Shown: positions 60,549-64,000 of the stretch, piece by piece
Layout of the letters: every line of letters begins with the position of its first letter
Position numbering within the stretch: the stretch's first letter is position 1
Assembly: GCF_000204195.1 (NCBI RefSeq)
Contig: NZ_AFBG01000006.1
Location: 62,001-126,000, forward strand
Length of the DNA stretch: 64,000 nt
Origin: Acidovorax radicis N35
Lineage (GTDB): Bacteria; Pseudomonadota; Gammaproteobacteria; Burkholderiales; Burkholderiaceae_C
Direction of reading: 5' to 3'
Notes under the pieces: model-generated
Database searches by the model: none
What the model was told of the DNA's origin: nothing
What the model saw: only the letters and a program-made list of their open reading frames with translations
Program-made: the position numbers and the translations under genes

Positions 60549-61826
60549 ATGTCCCCAGACCGCTTTGAAGCCACCTACCTGATCGAAACCCCGCTGGACC
60601 CGGCCCACGTGGCCGAAGTGCTGGCGGGCGAACAATCGTGTGGCACCTTCACCCGGGTCGACGGCGAGACCGACGCGCTGCGCGAACGCGCCCGCGCCAC
60701 GGTGGAGTCGGTCGAGCTGCTGGATGTGGCGCCTGTGCCATCGCTGCCCAACGGCTGGATGCAGCGGCGCGGCATGTTTGACACACCGCAGACCTGGCAG
60801 CGCGCCCGGCTGCGCGTGAGCTTTCCGTGCGACAACATCGGCCCCAACCTGCCCACGCTGGCTGCCACCGTGTCGGGCAACCTGTACGACCTGGGCGAAG
60901 TCACCGGCCTGCGGCTGGAGTCCATGAAGCTGCCCAGCGCCTACCGCGCGCAGTTCGATATGCCCCGCCACGGCATAACCGGCACCCGCGCGTTGACCGG
61001 CGTGCAGGGCCGCCCGCTGATCGGCACCATCATCAAGCCCAACGTGGGCCTGTCGGCCGAAGAAACCGGCGACCTGGCGGGCCGCCTGTGCGCTGCCGGG
61101 GTGGACTTCATCAAGGACGACGAGGTCTGCGCCAACCCGGTTCACGCGCCGCTGGCCGACCGCGTCAAAGCCGTGATGCGCCGGGTGCGCGCCCACCAGG
61201 ACAAGACCGGCAAGCTGGTGATGGTGGCCTTCAACATCACCGACGAGACCGACGCCATGCGCCGCCACGCCGACCTGATTGCTGCCGAGGGTGGCAGCTG
61301 TGTGATGGTCAGCCTGAACTGGTGCGGCTACTCGGCCGTGCAAACCCTGCGCCGCCACAGCCCGCTGGCGCTGCACGGCCACCGTAATGGCTACGGCGCG
61401 CTGTCGCGCCACCCGCTGCTGGGCTTCTCGTTCAACGCCTGGCAGACGCTGTGGCGCCTGGCGGGCGTGGACCACATGCATGTGCACGGCCTGCAGGGCA
61501 AGTTCTCGCAGACCGACGAGGAAGTGATCGAGTCGGCCCAGGACACCCTGGCCCCGCTGTGCGAAGGCCTGGACGACCGCGTGCTGCCCGCCTTCTCCAA
61601 CGGCCAGTGGGCCGGCACCGTGCCCGCCACCTGGGACAGCATCCGGTCCAACGACCTGCTGTTCATGTCTGGCGGCGGCATCCTGGCCCACCCCGATGGC
61701 CCCGCTGCGGGCGTGGCCAGCCTGCAGCAGGCCTGGGACGCGGTACAAAAGGGCGAGACCCTGGCCCAGCGCGCCACCCACGCATCCGAGCTGCGCCGTG
61801 CGATCGAATTCTTCGGCAAGAAATAA
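60549..61826 (+). CDS. RuBisCO-like protein (form IV; possible OiaX-type decarboxylase)
   Basis: A 425-residue RuBisCO large-subunit homologue. Residues matching RuBisCO's active site (spinach numbering): Glu28 (E60), Thr33 (T65), Asn111 (N123), Lys163 (K175), Lys189 (K201, the carbamylated Lys), Asp191 (D203), Glu192 (E204), His278-Arg279 (H294/R295), His311 (H327), Lys318 (K334) and Ser374 (S379). Lys177 is replaced by Asn165 ('GTIIKPNVGLSAEETG'), so it is not a true CO2-fixing RuBisCO. With the adjacent DUF1537 kinase it resembles the D-apionate pathway in which OiaK and the RuBisCO-like OiaX phosphorylate and decarboxylate 3-oxo-isoapionate; the substrate here is inferred. No clear ribosome site. 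Confidence 0.88.
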   Translation: MSPDRFEATYLIETPLDPAHVAEVLAGEQSCGTFTRVDGETDALRERARATVESVELLDVAPVPSLPNGWMQRRGMFDTPQTWQRARLRVSFPCDNIGPNLPTLAATVSGNLYDLGEVTGLRLESMKLPSAYRAQFDMPRHGITGTRALTGVQGRPLIGTIIKPNVGLSAEETGDLAGRLCAAGVDFIKDDEVCANPVHAPLADRVKAVMRRVRAHQDKTGKLVMVAFNITDETDAMRRHADLIAAEGGSCVMVSLNWCGYSAVQTLRRHSPLALHGHRNGYGALSRHPLLGFSFNAWQTLWRLAGVDHMHVHGLQGKFSQTDEEVIESAQDTLAPLCEGLDDRVLPAFSNGQWAGTVPATWDSIRSNDLLFMSGGGILAHPDGPAAGVASLQQAWDAVQKGETLAQRATHASELRRAIEFFGKK

Positions 61827-61829
61827 GCG

Positions 61830-63188
61830 ATGACGACGAGTGCCCCCCTGTACGGCTGGTACGGCGACGATTTCACCGGCGCCACCGACACCCTGGCCGT
61901 GCTGGCCCAGGCCGGCCTGCGCTCGATGCTGTTCATGGGCGTGCCCAGCGCAGAGGCCCTGGCCGCCGCCGGGCCGCTCGATGCGGTGGGCATCGCGGGC
62001 GCTGCGCGCGCCATGCCGCCAGAGGCCATGCGGGCCGAGATGTCGGCTGTAGGCCGCTTCTTTGAAAAGCTTGCGCCGCCAGTGCTGCACTACAAGGTGT
62101 GCTCCACCTTCGACAGCGCCCCACATGTCGGCAACATTGCTTGCGGCATTCAGACCCTGCACCCGTTTGTGGACAACCGCTGGGTGCCCATCGTGGGAGG
62201 GCAACCCAGCCTGGGGCGCTACTGCGCGTTCAGCAACCTGTTTGCGGCTGCAGGCACCGGCGGGCTCGTGCACCGCATCGACCGCCACCCCACTATGCGG
62301 CAGCACCCCGTCACGCCCATGGGCGAGGCTGACCTGCGGCTCCATCTGGCGCTGCAAGGGCTGGACGGCATCACCGCCCTGCACTACCCGCTGTACGACA
62401 TCAGCGCCGCCGCCAGCACCAGCGCCGGCACCAGCGCACTGGACGCTGCACTGCAGGCTCTGCTCGACCATGAGGCCACCCCGCATGCCATGGCACCCAG
62501 TTTGCTGGACTTGACCACGCCGGATCAGCTGGCCACCGTGGGCCGCTTGCTGTGGCAGCAGTCTCAACAGGCCCGGTTGCTGGCCGTGGGTTCCAGCGCC
62601 GTGGCCCAGGCGCTGGTCGCCCACTGGGGCAAGCCGGCGTTAACGGCCGCTGCACCGCTGGCGCCCGCCGACGGGCCGGTGTTGGCCTGGGCGGGCAGCT
62701 TGTCCCCCCTGACCGCCGCGCAGGTGCAGGCCGCCACCGCATACCACCGCATCGCAGTGGACGCCCAGCGGCTGTGCAGCGACATGGCCTACGCGCAGGG
62801 TCTGCAGGACGCCCTCTGCGAGGGTCTGCACAGCGGACAGAACGTACTGGCCTTCACCGGCCCCACGGACGGCGCGCCGCTGGCCGCTGCGGTTTCGTCC
62901 ACCGACATCGCCCAGGCCAGTGCCGATCTGATCGCCCGCGTGGTGCAAGCCCGCGCAGAACGCGGCGCGCCACTGCGCCGCATCGGCATCGCCGGCGGTG
63001 ACACGTCAAGCCACGCAGTCCAGGCGCTGCAGTTGTGGGGGCTGTCGTACAAGACCACGGTCTGCCCGGGCGTCACGCTGAGCAGCGCGCACAGTGCGGA
63101 CCCGTCGCGCCAAGGGCTCGAGTTGATGCTCAAGGGCGGGCAGATGGGTGGAACGGATCTGTTCGAAAGGCTGCTCGGCACCGTCTGA
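61830..63188 (+). CDS. DUF1537-family four-carbon acid sugar kinase (OtnK/OiaK-like)
   Basis: A 452-residue ATP-dependent kinase. The N-terminal substrate domain begins 'YGWYGDDFTGATDTLAVLAQ' (DDFTGA, residues 13-18), and 'HYKVCSTFDSAPHVGNIA' follows. The C-terminal nucleotide domain has 'IGIAGGDTSSHAVQALQLWG' (GGDTS, residues 389-393) and 'LKGGQMGGTDLFERLLG'. DUF1537 kinases phosphorylate erythronate, threonate, 3-oxo-tetronate or 3-oxo-isoapionate. The gene starts three bases after the RuBisCO-like stop, so the two enzymes very probably act on the same intermediate. Confidence 0.9.
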   Translation: MTTSAPLYGWYGDDFTGATDTLAVLAQAGLRSMLFMGVPSAEALAAAGPLDAVGIAGAARAMPPEAMRAEMSAVGRFFEKLAPPVLHYKVCSTFDSAPHVGNIACGIQTLHPFVDNRWVPIVGGQPSLGRYCAFSNLFAAAGTGGLVHRIDRHPTMRQHPVTPMGEADLRLHLALQGLDGITALHYPLYDISAAASTSAGTSALDAALQALLDHEATPHAMAPSLLDLTTPDQLATVGRLLWQQSQQARLLAVGSSAVAQALVAHWGKPALTAAAPLAPADGPVLAWAGSLSPLTAAQVQAATAYHRIAVDAQRLCSDMAYAQGLQDALCEGLHSGQNVLAFTGPTDGAPLAAAVSSTDIAQASADLIARVVQARAERGAPLRRIGIAGGDTSSHAVQALQLWGLSYKTTVCPGVTLSSAHSADPSRQGLELMLKGGQMGGTDLFERLLGTV

Positions 63189-63210
63189 CGGAGACATCCA
63201 GGCGATAAAA

Positions 63211-63229
63211 AGCCCGCGCATGGCGGGCT
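63211..63229 (-). terminator. Intrinsic terminator between convergent genes
   Basis: The 7-bp stem AGCCCGC / GCGGGCT with loop GCATG is followed on the minus strand by TTTTAT, giving a typical terminator for the aspartate kinase gene. In the plus direction the T-tract is weak, but it may also stop the operon. Confidence 0.75.
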
Positions 63230-63273
63230 CCTTATAGAAGGGCTTAGCGGCAGGCAAGCCTGCCGCTATTTCT

Positions 63274-64000
63274 TCAAACGCGTGGAACGGGAGTTCCTGA
63301 GTTCACGCACAGCGCCAGGTTCAGCGCCTTGATCGCGGTCTTGTAGTCCTCGCGCTCGATCACGAACTGCATGTTCACCTGCCGCAGGGTCTGGGACACG
63401 CAGTTGACGTTGACCCGCGCATCGGCCAGTGCCTGTGCGGCCTTGGCCAGCACGCCTGGGATGCCGATGTTGGAGCCGATGGTGCACACAATCGCGCTGG
63501 GCTTGATCGTCACGATCTGGTAGCCCTCCTGCAGCTCGGCCACCAGCTCGGGCGTGACCTGGTTGTCCCACACCAGATGGGCGATGGAGTTGGCGTTGGT
63601 TGCCTTCAGGATGTAGCTCACATCGTGCTTGCAGAACACGTTCATCAGGCCCGCATCAAAGCCCACCGTGCCCACCATGCTGGGGTCGTGGATCTCGATC
63701 AGCGTGACCTTGTCGGTGCCGGTCACGATCTCCACGCGCGCGCGCTCACCCACAAAATCCTTGGTAATGAGCGTGCCGGGATGGTCGGGCTCAAACGTGT
63801 TTTTCAGGCGGATGGGGATGCCCGCCAACTCCATGGGCTTGGCAGCCTTGGGGTGGATGGCTTCCATGCCCACGTCGGCCAGCTGGTCGGCCACGTCGTA
63901 GTTGGTGGCGCCCACAACGATGGCGTTTTCCAGGCCCACCAGGTTGGGGTCGGCAGACGACAGGTGGAATTCCTTGTGGATCACGGCCTCGGCGGGGCGC
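63274..64000 (-). CDS. Aspartate kinase, C-terminal regulatory part (5' end outside window)
   Basis: The minus-strand frame is open to the window edge ('RPAEAVIHKEFHLSSADP'), so the N-terminal kinase part lies beyond 64000; about 242 residues are visible. 'DVGMEAIHPKAAKPMELAGI' and 'PIRLKNTFEPDHPGTLIT' are the classic aspartokinase end of the kinase core. Two ACT domains follow ('KVTLIEIHDPSMVGTVGFDA' and 'IVCTIGSNIGIPGVLAKAAQ'). It catalyses the first step of Lys/Thr/Met (or ectoine) synthesis, with feedback control through the ACT domains. It converges with the kinase operon. Confidence 0.88.
   Translation of the reverse strand, partial: RPAEAVIHKEFHLSSADPNLVGLENAIVVGATNYDVADQLADVGMEAIHPKAAKPMELAGIPIRLKNTFEPDHPGTLITKDFVGERARVEIVTGTDKVTLIEIHDPSMVGTVGFDAGLMNVFCKHDVSYILKATNANSIAHLVWDNQVTPELVAELQEGYQIVTIKPSAIVCTIGSNIGIPGVLAKAAQALADARVNVNCVSQTLRQVNMQFVIEREDYKTAIKALNLALCVNSGTPVPRV

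Overview
The window is a GC-rich (roughly 65-70% in most coding stretches) piece of a betaproteobacterial chromosome. The best fit is a member of the Comamonadaceae such as Acidovorax or a close relative. Supporting signs are a Bug/TTT-type binding protein, a chrBA chromate operon, an exosortase H pair, many DMT transporters, and nine copies of a dispersed AGCGCTTAT..ATAAGCGC..TAGCTAT palindromic repeat that I associate with this family. This is inference from gene content; no 16S rRNA or other taxonomic marker is present.

Layout. 1-11.3 kb: end of a DMT exporter, a five-PAS GGDEF/EAL c-di-GMP enzyme, a GNAT, propionyl-CoA synthetase (PrpE), and a chromate operon chrB-chrA-(SOD::rhodanese fusion). 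11.4-17.7 kb: an MmyB-like regulator, then a 4.7-kb block (AraC regulator, large Fn3/beta-helix lipoprotein, MAPEG protein) bounded by two direct copies of the 3' end of an isochorismatase-like gene. 17.8-20.3 kb: a two-gene operon pairing an AMP/thymidine-phosphorylase-like enzyme with a PRPP-synthetase-like enzyme. 20.4-28 kb: PQQ sugar dehydrogenase, NlpC/P60, nucleotidyl cyclase and small membrane proteins, then a tannase/Bug/DUF3237 operon (DUF3237 frameshifted at a G9 run) facing a LuxR regulator. 29-36.5 kb: Lrp/EamA pair, SNF2 helicase, and an alkylation-repair cluster (ada, 2OG oxygenase, alkB) followed by a 273-bp MITE-like element. 36.7-46 kb: DUF3592, EVE, exosortase H and its partner, an rRNA-methyltransferase-like gene, NudK-like/DUF4406 with a DeoR regulator, a LysR gene broken in its HTH, another EamA, and a Crp/Fnr plus quinone reductase pair. 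46.5-52.3 kb: a two-component system with a sigma-54 activator, DUF4166, and an epimerase fused to a membrane domain.

The most interesting parts are at the right. At 52.5-55.3 kb a single AT-richer gene (TIR/deoxyribosyltransferase-like N-terminus plus a P-loop ATPase with a DNLDKGW Walker B) sits between two degenerate tRNA-Gly(CCC) copies in inverted orientation. It looks like a solitary anti-phage cassette at a tRNA-derived hotspot. At 55.4-63.2 kb a LacI regulator faces an operon of a polar-amino-acid-type ABC transporter (two permeases, ATPase, binding protein), a VOC protein, a RuBisCO-like protein and a DUF1537 acid-sugar kinase. This is a probable catabolic operon in which the RuBisCO-like protein keeps almost all RuBisCO active-site residues except the Lys177 equivalent (Asn). 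The window ends inside an aspartate kinase gene.

All functional names come from motif recognition by eye. No database search was run.
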